Source: Ochrobactrum sp. Marseille-Q0166
GTDB lineage: Bacteria; Pseudomonadota; Alphaproteobacteria; Rhizobiales; Rhizobiaceae
Direction of reading: 5' to 3'
NCBI RefSeq assembly: GCF_014397025.1
Contig: NZ_JACJUO010000002.1
Coordinates: 1 to 64,000 of the forward strand
DNA length: 64,000 nucleotides
Positions within the stretch are counted from its first letter, which is position 1. Each line of letters opens with the position of its first letter. A model generated the notes under the pieces. It worked only from the letters and a program-made list of their open reading frames with translations. It was not told the DNA's origin and made no database searches. This document shows positions 41,767 through 49,231 of the stretch, piece after piece. Position numbers and translations under genes: made by a program.

Positions 41767-41817
41767 ACGGTAATTTACCCGCTTTTTATTAACAAGCGGT
41801 ATTTCTACCCATATTAC
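41767..41817 (+). promoter_or_regulatory. Second operator cluster and promoter of the rightward operon
   Basis: ACGGTAATTTACCCGCT (41767-41783) and AGCGGTATTTCTACCC (41795-41810) resemble the three switch-region sites. TTAACA (41789-41794) and TATTAC (41812-41817) stand 17 bases apart and enclose the second site. Repressor should therefore also silence the operon starting at 41907, as lambda CI does at its second operator. Confidence 0.7.
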
Positions 41818-41906
41818 TAACCACGCCCCCCGCATAAACCGGCTGCGCTGGATCGGGTTTTGAGTAGAAAGCGCAGTGGGTCCTCCGGGGTTAAGCGGAG
41901 AGACCA

Positions 41907-42266
41907 ATGTCAAACATCATTTTCATGGCAAGACTGACGGATCAGGGCGATTTTGCTGCCGTCCGCCGCGCAGAACAATTGCTCGAACAGCATGGCTTTT
42001 CAGTCGGAATTACACAACGTGGATCACCACGCGGCATCTTGTTCGGCGCTTACAATATCCAGAAATGGCGCAACCTTGATGAAAAGGACCGCGCAGCTTT
42101 ACACGGTGTTTTAGAAGGCGACCGGGCAAGCGATGCCCAGATTGAAATATGGGATCCAGCTCCTGTCGAAGCGGTCGCCGCATTAGCCGACGCTCTTGAA
42201 GGTCAACCATCAACCGTGCTGATCAAGCGCCCCAACCTCGTGTCAGAGGTGCGCCGCTATGCATAA
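41907..42266 (+). CDS. Hypothetical early protein, first of the rightward operon
   Basis: A 119-residue protein (MSNIIFMARLTDQGDFAAVR...). GGAGAG lies 8 bases upstream of the ATG. Two beta strands with a helix in between (VRRAEQLLEQHGFSVGI) suggest a small alpha/beta fold. First gene of a coupled plus-strand operon that leads to the AlpA-like protein; expected to be switched on at induction. No family recognised. Confidence 0.6.
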   Translation: MSNIIFMARLTDQGDFAAVRRAEQLLEQHGFSVGITQRGSPRGILFGAYNIQKWRNLDEKDRAALHGVLEGDRASDAQIEIWDPAPVEAVAALADALEGQPSTVLIKRPNLVSEVRRYA

Positions 42267-42411
42267 TCGATCCGACACCACAGGTTTCAACCTGCCTTCA
42301 GCCTTCAAATCGCACTGTCGCAAACATGATCACCTGATCGCAATCGCCTCGCTCATAGCCAGCGTTTGCGTAGCAGCCATTTTGGGCGCGCAGATTGTGG
42401 GGCTTGTATGA
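42259..42411 (+). CDS. Small membrane protein (50 aa)
   Basis: MHNRSDTTGFNLPSAFKSHC... with a membrane helix near the end (IAIASLIASVCVAAILGAQI). 50 residues. It overlaps the gene before by 8 bases and the next by 4 (ATGA), so it fits the coupled operon. Function unknown. Confidence 0.55.
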   Translation: MHNRSDTTGFNLPSAFKSHCRKHDHLIAIASLIASVCVAAILGAQIVGLV

Positions 42412-43262
42412 GCAATCTTCGGAAAATAGTTTCTGCCATTGGTGACAATGTCACCCCCGACGCTGGACCGGCACCGATGCTGCAATGGGTTGAGATTGAT
42501 CAGCTCCTCGTTGATGACGGCTATCAACGACCATTATCATCACACAATTGGAAAAGTATTCGTCAGATAGCAGACGGATTTAAATGGTCGCGTTTCTCGC
42601 CGGTGCTATGTGCACCGGTCGAAGGGGGACTCTTTGCCATCATCGACGGGCAGCACAGAACTCACGCCGCCGCAATGTGCGGATATAAAAGCGTTCCTTG
42701 CCAGATTGTGCAGATGTCACCCTCGGAGCAAGCTGCAAGCTTTGCGGCAGTGAACGGCAATATCACTAAAGTTACCGCGCTAAATCTATTGAAAGCAGCG
42801 CTTGCAGCTGGCGAACCATGGGCTGTTGAGTGTGACGCTATAGCCAAAGAAGGCGGTTGCCGACTGATGCTTTCAAATCCTTCCAGCAAGGATAGAAAGC
42901 CAGGCCCAATCTACGCCGCCCGCATGTTCCGCAAGCTGGTTGAAAGCCGTCCACGCGAAGCACTTATCAAGGCGCTCAAGATCCTCATGCATGCAGAGGG
43001 ATATTGCGACAACTCCGACCTTTGGGACGGCAGTCTACTTGAGCCTATGCTTTTAGCGATGACGGAAGTCCCCGAGTACCTTGAAGCCGAAGGCTTCGTC
43101 AGCTTCCTCGAAATTTATGACATATGGGAAGCCATTGACGGCATCGAGGACGAAAACAAGCGTCGCATCGGAAATGGCCAGCCGAAGATTTCACGGAAGG
43201 AAGGCATTCGCATCGACCTCATGAAGGCCATCACCGAAGCCATGGGAGAAGAAGCGCCATGA
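42408..43262 (+). CDS. ParB/Srx-domain protein
   Basis: A 284-residue protein from MSNLRKIVSAIGDNVTPDAG. VEIDQLLVDDGYQRPLSSHN (residues about 28-47) and GLFAIIDGQHRTHAAAMCGY (about 74-93) form the ParB/Srx domain with the GQHR nucleotide-binding loop. A helical C-terminal part follows. Third ParB-like protein in this prophage. Phage proteins of this class can modify or guard DNA, or act as nucleases; the catalytic state cannot be told from sequence alone. Confidence 0.7.
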   Translation: MSNLRKIVSAIGDNVTPDAGPAPMLQWVEIDQLLVDDGYQRPLSSHNWKSIRQIADGFKWSRFSPVLCAPVEGGLFAIIDGQHRTHAAAMCGYKSVPCQIVQMSPSEQAASFAAVNGNITKVTALNLLKAALAAGEPWAVECDAIAKEGGCRLMLSNPSSKDRKPGPIYAARMFRKLVESRPREALIKALKILMHAEGYCDNSDLWDGSLLEPMLLAMTEVPEYLEAEGFVSFLEIYDIWEAIDGIEDENKRRIGNGQPKISRKEGIRIDLMKAITEAMGEEAP

Positions 43263-43768
43263 CCAATTCCAGCTACGAAATCACATGGTTACCCGCAGAA
43301 TGGCAGGATGAATGCATTCCACAAACCATGTGTCATCCGACCGACTTTATTCACAAATGCGATGACGGCTCATTTATTGTCATACCAAAGAAAGGCAAGG
43401 ATGATAACGCGCCCGACGGCGATATAGAGGATCAAGAACACATGCTGTTCAAGATCAGTCTCGGCGATATCGTGCTCTTCCAGCCCACCGAGCAGTACGG
43501 CACATTCACACTAATTATTGCCGAAGACGGGACCAGCAAAGTAGATGGCCAGTTTCCCGCAAAAGCGAATACGTTCTATCTGCCTCAAACCGAAACAATC
43601 GGTGACAGTATTGAGGGTGCGATACGCCAGAGCGTAGAGCTTAGCGGCCCAATATCCCCCGGAGAATACGAAATCGACATTTATTGGTGGGGCGATGACG
43701 TCGCCTATCGATTTGATGTCGCACCTGATGGAACGCCTCATTTCGTTGAAGTGGGGGCAGTTCAATGA
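43259..43768 (+). CDS. Hypothetical early protein
   Basis: A 169-residue acidic protein (MTNSSYEITWLPAEWQDECI...). Beta-rich, with paired strands (FKISLGDIVLFQPTEQYGTF, EYEIDIYWWGDDVAYRFDV). Coupled to its neighbours by 4-base overlaps. No family recognised. Low positive charge argues against DNA binding; acidic phage proteins of this size may act as DNA mimics, but nothing more supports that. Confidence 0.55.
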   Translation: MTNSSYEITWLPAEWQDECIPQTMCHPTDFIHKCDDGSFIVIPKKGKDDNAPDGDIEDQEHMLFKISLGDIVLFQPTEQYGTFTLIIAEDGTSKVDGQFPAKANTFYLPQTETIGDSIEGAIRQSVELSGPISPGEYEIDIYWWGDDVAYRFDVAPDGTPHFVEVGAVQ

Positions 43769-44490
43769 CAGACCGCCCTATTCTTTTTAGCGCGCCAATG
43801 GTGCGCGCCTTGCTTGAAGGACGTAAAACCCAGACTCGCCGGATTTTGAAGCCACAGCCACCGGAATGGGCCACTATTTGCCAGCAGCCCACTATGCTGA
43901 ACGTCCTTCACCAGTGGGTGCCGTCTGGACTATGGGCATGGAGCGAAACCGAACAACATCCACCGCGCGTCCTGCGCCGCTGGCCTGTAAACGAAAAACG
44001 AGAGCATTACTGGCTAAAACCAAAGTTTTCGACGGGTGATCGCCTTTGGGTTCGCGAAGCATGGGCACCTTTAACGGCGCTCACTTATAATGATCCCGGC
44101 ACACAAGCGTTGGCTGATGGGGTTTTCTACAAAGCTGACGATTCCACCATCGAAGGTGAAATAGTTCGCTGGCGCCCTTCCATTCATATGCCACGTTGGG
44201 CATCGCGTATCACGCTTGAAGTCATAGATGTACGCGTTGAGCGTTTGCATGACATTAGCGAGACCGATGCAATTGCCGAAGGTGTCGTAAAAGTACGGGA
44301 TGCATGCCACGTTATCCGAGGCTTTGATTATGACTTATCCGGCCTGTGTCACACTTCGGCCGTCACACCATTCCTGAAGCTTTGGAACCACATCAACGGA
44401 CCCGACGCATGGGAACTAAACCCATGGGTTGCCGCTTACACGTTCCACGTCATCAATCGGAACATCGATCAGATCGAGGTGGCGGCATGA
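43765..44490 (+). CDS. ASCH/PUA-like phage protein
   Basis: A 241-residue protein. ILFSAPMVRALLEGRKTQTR (residues about 6-25) is a well-known opening of phage morphogenesis-region ASCH-like proteins, and the later segment FSTGDRLWVREAW (about 89-101) and PRWASRITLEVIDVRVERL (about 139-157) complete the fold. ASCH domains bind RNA or modified nucleotides. Common in siphoviruses of Proteobacteria; exact role unknown. Confidence 0.65.
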   Translation: MTDRPILFSAPMVRALLEGRKTQTRRILKPQPPEWATICQQPTMLNVLHQWVPSGLWAWSETEQHPPRVLRRWPVNEKREHYWLKPKFSTGDRLWVREAWAPLTALTYNDPGTQALADGVFYKADDSTIEGEIVRWRPSIHMPRWASRITLEVIDVRVERLHDISETDAIAEGVVKVRDACHVIRGFDYDLSGLCHTSAVTPFLKLWNHINGPDAWELNPWVAAYTFHVINRNIDQIEVAA

Positions 44491-44912
44491 TTGTCAATGA
44501 TAATCCGACGGTTAACCGCTATCTAAAAGATAAAGCCTTGGATCTGATCGACCACGCTTTAGGCCGCACAACATTCCCACTCAAGGAAACATACCGGAAC
44601 TATTATGCCATTGGCGCAGACAGCAAATTAGCCAAAGAATTTTCCAAGTCGCCGCATTGGAGAAAAAGCGGACAGAACGGCGATATGGCGTACTTCGCCG
44701 TCACCGACCTTGGACGTCAGGCATTAGCGGATCACCTGAAACTTTTGCCGGACAATAAGATTTTCGTCGTCTCGTACTGGGAATGGTCGAAGATTGTGAC
44801 TGCAAAATCTCGATCTGCAGCCCGATATGATGTGTATCGCGACGTGAGTGACGCTGGCGAAGTTCCGTTTGTGGACTTCCTCAAGGCATCCAGCGTGAGG
44901 GCATACGCATGA
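44487..44912 (+). CDS. Hypothetical early protein
   Basis: A 141-residue protein from MIVNDNPTVNRYLKDKALDL; its ATG overlaps the preceding stop. HALGRTTFPLKETYRNYYAIG and DLGRQALADHLKL suggest a small helical DNA-related protein of the kind found near replication or excision genes. No family assigned. Confidence 0.5.
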   Translation: MIVNDNPTVNRYLKDKALDLIDHALGRTTFPLKETYRNYYAIGADSKLAKEFSKSPHWRKSGQNGDMAYFAVTDLGRQALADHLKLLPDNKIFVVSYWEWSKIVTAKSRSAARYDVYRDVSDAGEVPFVDFLKASSVRAYA

Positions 44913-45217
44913 CCGAGTATGACCCGCGCGACGATTCCCGTAAAAGCTATGACGTTGCTGTCGAGGCCAAACGCAAGCGTGGTGACACCCACTGGCCGGA
45001 ACGTCTCACGCCACCTGAAGCAAAACCTTTCTGGCTACGCTGCGGCGGCTGCGATCACGAGTGGATCGGACTTCACACCCCCATGGCAATGTCAGAGTTT
45101 TCGAGGCGCTTGGCTTCAATCACCTGCCCATCATGCGGTGCTGAGAAGAACATTTTTCATATTCCAGCCCCGGAGGCTCAATCCAATGGCTGGCCAACCT
45201 GCAATTACACCCAATGA
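44909..45217 (+). CDS. Small zinc-ribbon-like protein
   Basis: A 102-residue protein. FWLRCGGCDHEW (residues about 41-52) and ITCPSCGAEKN (about 71-81) give two CxxC knuckles that should bind one zinc. The rest is charged and Pro-rich. Coupled to both neighbours by 4 bases. May bind nucleic acid; unknown role. Confidence 0.6.
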   Translation: MTEYDPRDDSRKSYDVAVEAKRKRGDTHWPERLTPPEAKPFWLRCGGCDHEWIGLHTPMAMSEFSRRLASITCPSCGAEKNIFHIPAPEAQSNGWPTCNYTQ

Positions 45218-45474
45218 GCAATCAACCCGCAAAGGCGCAAACTGAGATGCACACAAATACCGCGACTGTAGAAATTAGAAATCTTGATCACATACCAGTC
45301 CCCCGTCTGCTAGATGTCAAAGACGTAAAGCAGCTCACAACTTTAGGACGAACTACAATCTATCAGTATGTTAAAGACAACAAATTTCCAAAACCTCTGC
45401 GCTTGGGAGCAAACAAGATCAGGTGGAGAGAAGATGAAGTTGTCGAATGGCTCCAAACTCTCCCTCGAGCCTGA
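45214..45474 (+). CDS. AlpA-like DNA-binding protein, likely excisionase
   Basis: An 86-residue protein. RLLDVKDVKQLTTLGRTTIY, then FPKPLRLGANKIRWREDEVV, is the AlpA/MerR-like winged helix used by excisionases and activators of P4-type integrases. It is the last gene of the rightward operon and faces the integrase gene tail to tail. It should bend attachment-site DNA and steer recombination toward excision when the operon is derepressed. Confidence 0.75.
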   Translation: MSNQPAKAQTEMHTNTATVEIRNLDHIPVPRLLDVKDVKQLTTLGRTTIYQYVKDNKFPKPLRLGANKIRWREDEVVEWLQTLPRA

Positions 45475-45476
45475 AA

Positions 45477-46709
45477 CTACCGCTTCGGCCCCAGTAAGAG
45501 TTCTTCTGCTGGGGCTAACTTATTAAGCAACATATCAGCCCACAACTGCGCAAGTTCGCGCCGCCTACCTAGATGGGTAGCTCTATTATATGCGGCTTCA
45601 ACTTTGTCTTTTGGAACATGCGCCAGCATCAAATCAATAACTGCACGGTCGCTCGGATAATGCTCATTCATGACAGTTGAGAAAGTCGACCGCCAACCGT
45701 GAGGCACATGCTTTCCAGACAGGTGAGCGCGCTTAAGTAGATAACTCAACGCATTCTCCGACATTGGCTTAAATCGGTGCCGCACGTTCGGGAACACATA
45801 TGTAGCGCCCCACGACTCTTTCTTTACAGCCTCAATCACTTCAACAGCTTGCTTTGAAAGCGGAACAAGGTGATCTCTCCTTGCATCATCCTTGTGTTCT
45901 AACTTCAACTTCATACGACTGGCCGGGATATGCCAAACCGGATTTTCTTTATCCAAATCGGCAAGCTCAGTCCAAGGTGTTGTGATTAATGTGCCCGGAC
46001 GAACGGCAGTCAACGCAAGCAAACGCATAGCCAATTTAGTTACCGGATGCGCGGTTTCCGCTTCGGCTTTGATAAGAACATCGTGAGCGTCATTAAGCGT
46101 GATTACAGCAGGCTGCTTGCCCTTACGAAGCGGAGCCAACACACCTTTAACAATATGTGCCGGATCATTTGAGGCTTGGCTAGACGATATGCCATACACA
46201 AAGATTGCTGAAATACGCTGCCGCACACGCTTGGCTGTTTCGATTGCAGTTTTTTCAATCTCGCGGAGCAATGACAATACGTCAGGAGCCGTTACGTCAT
46301 CTGGGTGCTTTTCCCCAATATGAGGAAACACTCTCGCCTCCAAGCTATCTATCACGTCATCAGCATGCCGTTTGACCCACATTGGTTTCTGGAGTTCAAA
46401 CCACTCTCGCGCTAGCGTTTCAAAAGTCAGTCCGCTGGCGTTCGCCGACGATTTACGAGAGACGGTTTTGGGATCGCCGCCGTTCTTGACGATTCGACGT
46501 TTCTCATCGCGCAGATCTCGTGCACCCGCCAACGATAAATCAGGATAACAGCCAAGCGACAACAAATGCTCTTTGCCGTCTCGCTGATAACGATAGCGCC
46601 AAAGCTTAGAACCAGAGTTGGAAATGAGCAGGAAAAGTCCATTTGAGTCGCTTAATTTGTAAGGCTTCTCTGCCGGTTTCGCCTTTTTAATCTGCATTTC
46701 TGTGAGCAT
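45477..46709 (-). CDS. Prophage integrase, P4-type tyrosine recombinase
   Basis: A 410-residue recombinase. From MLTEMQIKKAKPAEKPYKLS the DUF4102 arm-binding domain follows (GLFLLISNSGSKLWRYRYQR). The core-binding domain lies at about 95-190, and the catalytic domain has Arg in LLALTAVRPGTLI, HGWRSTFSTVMNE (HxxR) and the nucleophile in VEAAYNRA. It lies next to the tRNA-Ser attachment site and is read away from it. The first catalytic motif reads RPGTLITTPW in place of the usual RPGELR, a small deviation. An ATG 14 codons upstream is less likely. Confidence 0.9.
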   Translation of the reverse strand: MLTEMQIKKAKPAEKPYKLSDSNGLFLLISNSGSKLWRYRYQRDGKEHLLSLGCYPDLSLAGARDLRDEKRRIVKNGGDPKTVSRKSSANASGLTFETLAREWFELQKPMWVKRHADDVIDSLEARVFPHIGEKHPDDVTAPDVLSLLREIEKTAIETAKRVRQRISAIFVYGISSSQASNDPAHIVKGVLAPLRKGKQPAVITLNDAHDVLIKAEAETAHPVTKLAMRLLALTAVRPGTLITTPWTELADLDKENPVWHIPASRMKLKLEHKDDARRDHLVPLSKQAVEVIEAVKKESWGATYVFPNVRHRFKPMSENALSYLLKRAHLSGKHVPHGWRSTFSTVMNEHYPSDRAVIDLMLAHVPKDKVEAAYNRATHLGRRRELAQLWADMLLNKLAPAEELLLGPKR

Positions 46710-46754
46710 AGATCCGAATCCCGCACCGCTTGTAGAACAGGCTAAGATCAACCG

Positions 46755-46807
46755 TATCCGGTTTTCACTTTGAGGATATCCGGTTTATATCCGGTTTAAT
46801 ACCGGCT
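46755..46807. repeat. Three direct TATCCGGTTT repeats next to the attachment site
   Basis: TATCCGGTTT occurs exactly at 46755-46764, 46777-46786 and 46788-46797, with a degenerate copy (ATACCGGCTT) just after. The 11- and 22-base spacing keeps them on one face of the helix. Place between integrase start and att suggests arm-type integrase or AlpA binding sites, perhaps also integrase autoregulation. Confidence 0.7.
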
Positions 46808-46915
46808 TCCCGTAATCATACCTGAACGCGTCTAAAATGGAATATATGCAAAAACTCAATGTTTACAATGAGTTTAGGGCAACAATGAACAGCTTGGAAT
46901 CTTGATGAAAGAGTA

Positions 46916-46931
46916 AATGGCGGAGGGGGTG
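46916..46931. other. Prophage attachment repeat, tRNA-proximal copy
   Basis: Identical 16 bases to the distal copy. It covers the encoded CCA and acceptor 3' strand of tRNA-Ser, so the tRNA stays whole after integration. Confidence 0.9.
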
Positions 46932-47007
46932 GGATTCGAACCCACGGTACGATCTCTCGCACGCCGGTTTTCAAGACCGGTGCCTTAAACCGCTCGGCCA
47001 CCCCTCC
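46918..47007 (-). tRNA. tRNA-Ser (anticodon UGA)
   Basis: A 90-base minus-strand tRNA. The acceptor stem pairs GGAGGGG with CCCCTCC, followed by G and an encoded CCA. The anticodon arm is CCGGT-CTTGAAA-ACCGG with TGA in the loop. A long variable arm (CGTGCGAGAGATCGTACC) marks class II, and TTCGAAT is present in the T loop. Its 3' end is the prophage integration target. Confidence 0.95.
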
Positions 47008-47166
47008 ACATCTACAAGAAGCAGATTTGTGTGTCTCTTTATCGTCATCAAACACCAGCGTCAATCTGCCACTTACAGATAAACAGCATTAAATCGTTGA
47101 TAGACTTGCTCATAATCAGGATGACGCATAAACTTGAACCTGACAGTCATAAAGAAATGGGAATTT

Positions 47167-47625
47167 ATGAGCCTGGAATCGGTAAGAGCATTCTTCGCGG
47201 ACAATGCTCCAGAAATCGAAGTGATTGAATTGCCAACAAGCACGGCGACAGTAGCGCTTGCTGCAGAAGCGCACGGTGTTGAACCGGGACAGATCGCAAA
47301 AACACTGTCATTTGCCGCGAAAGAACAAACCATTCTTATCGTGACGCGGGGAGATGCGCGTATCGATAATCGGAAATTTAAAAACCAGTTCGGCGCTAAG
47401 CCTCGCATGCTGGATGCGGAAAGCGTACTTAGGGAGACCAGTCATCCTGTTGGCGGCGTTTGTCCATTTGGATTGCCGGGTAGCCTGCCGGTATATTGCG
47501 ATCTGTCACTCAGAAGCTTTGAAGAAGTTGTGCCCGCAGCAGGCGCGACAAATAGCGCGGTGAGAATCTCACCACAAAAAATGGCCGAGCTGGTTTCTGC
47601 TGAATGGATTGATGTTTGCCAGTAA
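47167..47625 (+). CDS. YbaK/ProX-family aminoacyl-tRNA deacylase
   Basis: A 152-residue protein from MSLESVRAFFADNAPEIEVI. ALAAEAHGVEPGQIAKTLSF (residues about 32-51) contains the GxxxxQIAKTL loop with the Lys used by YbaK-type enzymes, and GVCPFGLP (about 98-105) is the conserved glycine loop. These enzymes hydrolyse mischarged aminoacyl-tRNA such as Cys-tRNA(Pro). An earlier ATG at 47134 lacks a ribosome site. Single gene beside tRNA-Ser; intact host gene. Confidence 0.8.
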   Translation: MSLESVRAFFADNAPEIEVIELPTSTATVALAAEAHGVEPGQIAKTLSFAAKEQTILIVTRGDARIDNRKFKNQFGAKPRMLDAESVLRETSHPVGGVCPFGLPGSLPVYCDLSLRSFEEVVPAAGATNSAVRISPQKMAELVSAEWIDVCQ

Positions 47626-47714
47626 GCATATGTTGCCGGAAATACCTGATCGCGATGACGTGATGGATTGAGGTGCTTTTTTGCCCTTTAAAGGTGATAA
47701 AACGCTTCATATAT

Positions 47715-47732
47715 TTTAAGAATAGTTCTAAA
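47715..47732 (+). promoter_or_regulatory. ICE-like (Irr box) motif upstream of rirA
   Basis: TTTAAGAATAGTTCTAAA is an imperfect palindrome of the iron control element type bound by Irr in rhizobia and Brucella. It lies about 150 bases before rirA and closely resembles the box in front of bfd-bfr. Irr, stable when haem is scarce, would repress rirA there. Confidence 0.6.
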
Positions 47733-47884
47733 GTGGATTCGAAGTGAATGCACCCGCTTGGCACATATCCCTGAAATCTCCGGGTTCCGGAGAAGCCTGA
47801 TGGGGTTGTGACGTAACCAAAAGCAGAGTTTTCCGTGGGTAGGTCCATGAGGAAGGCTTGAGGATGTGCTGAAAGGAATAATCA

Positions 47885-48349
47885 ATGCGTCTTACGCGTC
47901 AGACGAATTATGCCATTCGTATGCTTATGTATTGTGCCGCCAATGACGGCAAACTGAGCCGCGTTCCGGAAATTGCCCGCGCTTATGGCGTTTCGGAGCT
48001 TTTCCTTTTCAAGATTTTGCAGCCACTCGTTGAAAATGGACTGGTTGAGACTGTTCGTGGCCGTAACGGCGGTGTTCGTCTTGGACGCGCTGCAAAAGAT
48101 ATTTCTCTTTTCGACGTCGTGCGCGTGACTGAAGAAAATTTTGCTATGGCAGAATGCTTCGAGAACGACGCAACAGAATGCCCGCTTGTCGATAGCTGTG
48201 GTCTGAACTCCGCACTGCGTGAAGCGCTCAATGCCTTCTTCGGCGTATTGATGAAGTACAGTATCGCTGATCTGGTTAAGGCTCGTCCGAATGTTCGCGT
48301 ACTGCTCGGTCTTGATGAAGATCTGGAAGTAGAACGCGTCGCCAGCTGA
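47885..48349 (+). CDS. rirA: Iron-responsive transcriptional regulator RirA
   Basis: A 154-residue Rrf2-family protein. MRLTRQTNYAIRMLMYCAAN is the typical start, a winged helix lies at residues about 27-70 (ARAYGVSELFLFKILQPLVENGLVETVRG), and three cysteines in AECFENDATECPLVDSC (91, 99 and 105) would ligate a 4Fe-4S cluster. In iron-replete cells RirA represses uptake genes through TGA-N9-TCA operators. It stands beside the haem uptake operon it is expected to control. Length and motif are standard. Confidence 0.92.
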   Translation: MRLTRQTNYAIRMLMYCAANDGKLSRVPEIARAYGVSELFLFKILQPLVENGLVETVRGRNGGVRLGRAAKDISLFDVVRVTEENFAMAECFENDATECPLVDSCGLNSALREALNAFFGVLMKYSIADLVKARPNVRVLLGLDEDLEVERVAS

Positions 48350-48373
48350 TTTGCAGCATGATTGAATAGAAAA

Positions 48374-48402
48374 AGGCTGAGAAGCGGATAGTATCTCAGC
48401 CT
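48374..48402. terminator. Bidirectional terminator between rirA and hmuV
   Basis: AGGCTGAGA and TCTCAGCCT form a 9-bp stem; AAAA on the left gives a T-run for the minus-strand hmu operon and TATTTT lies to the right for rirA. Confidence 0.8.
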
Positions 48403-48422
48403 AGTATTTTGCTTCAGACTTT

Positions 48423-49223
48423 TCAAAGCGTCGCGGAATATGCCGATTGTGGCAGCACGAATGGTACCCCCCGTGCAGGCGGCACGCCGACCTTTAGCGA
48501 GCATTCGTAAACCCGTTCCAATCTGTCATCAGTCAGCGCATGCTGCGGCGTACCGATCGTATCGAGTCTTCCCTTGTGAATGACAGCGATGCAGTCAGCA
48601 AACATGGCAGTCAGATTGAGGTCGTGAAGGATCGCGATAACGCCCCCTCCAGCGGCCGCGAAGTCGCGTGCAATTTCCATAACCGTGATCTGGTGTTTTA
48701 TGTCGAGGCTTGAAATCGGCTCATCCAGAAAAAGGTAACGCGGTTTTCCATCCACAACTGGCTTCCAAACCTGACAAAGAACGCGTGCAAGCTGCACCCG
48801 TTGCTGCTCGCCCCCCGAAAGCTCCTGATAGAGCCTGCCGCTGAAGCCTGCCAAGTCAACTTTCTGCAAGGCAAGATCAGGTAACTTCTCCTGCTCTGCA
48901 CCCGTTAAGCCGCTGAAACCACCCGTCAAACCGATATGGACGATTTCGCGGACAGTGAAGGGAAACGACAAAGCGCTCGCCTGCGGCAGCACAGCCCGGC
49001 GTGCAGCCATGCGCCACGGCTTGATCCCCGCAAAATCTTCACCATCCAGATAAGCAGAACCTGTATAGGAAATATCACCACAAAGCGCGCGCAGCAGTGT
49101 CGTCTTGCCCGAACCGTTAGGCCCAACAATTGCTGTCACTTCACCGGGTCGCGCAACAAAATTGATATTATCGATAATCGACTTTTTGCCGATGGAAACG
49201 CTTAGGTTTTTAGTTTCGATCAT
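48423..49223 (-). CDS. hmuV: Haem ABC transporter ATPase HmuV
   Basis: A 266-residue ATPase from MIETKNLSVSIGKKSI, with GAGG 6 bases upstream; a GTG 12 bases earlier is possible. Walker A is GPNGSGKTT (residues about 34-42), the signature is LSGGEQQR (about 137-144), and Walker B is YLFLDEPIS (about 165-173), followed by HD in ILHDLN. It drives the HmuTUV importer that moves haem across the inner membrane. Last gene of hmuPSTUV; the start region overlaps the hmuU stop. Confidence 0.92.
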   Translation of the reverse strand: MIETKNLSVSIGKKSIIDNINFVARPGEVTAIVGPNGSGKTTLLRALCGDISYTGSAYLDGEDFAGIKPWRMAARRAVLPQASALSFPFTVREIVHIGLTGGFSGLTGAEQEKLPDLALQKVDLAGFSGRLYQELSGGEQQRVQLARVLCQVWKPVVDGKPRYLFLDEPISSLDIKHQITVMEIARDFAAAGGGVIAILHDLNLTAMFADCIAVIHKGRLDTIGTPQHALTDDRLERVYECSLKVGVPPARGVPFVLPQSAYSATL

Positions 49224-49231
49224 TGCGAGCC

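Larger units (their letters stand above)
3214..46931. mobile_element. Lambda-like prophage integrated at tRNA-Ser(UGA)
   Basis: The element is bounded by a 16-bp direct repeat and carries modules in phage order: integrase and AlpA-like protein, a plus-strand early operon, a repressor/cro switch, a minus-strand early operon, a NusG-like regulator, terminase, capsid, tail and lysis genes, and an AT-rich cargo block at the distal end. Size is about 43.7 kb. Several essential genes (portal, a tail protein, a tail chaperone, an HTH early protein) have lost their frame, so it is probably unable to form particles without repair or a helper. Host genes immediately outside are intact. Confidence 0.85.
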
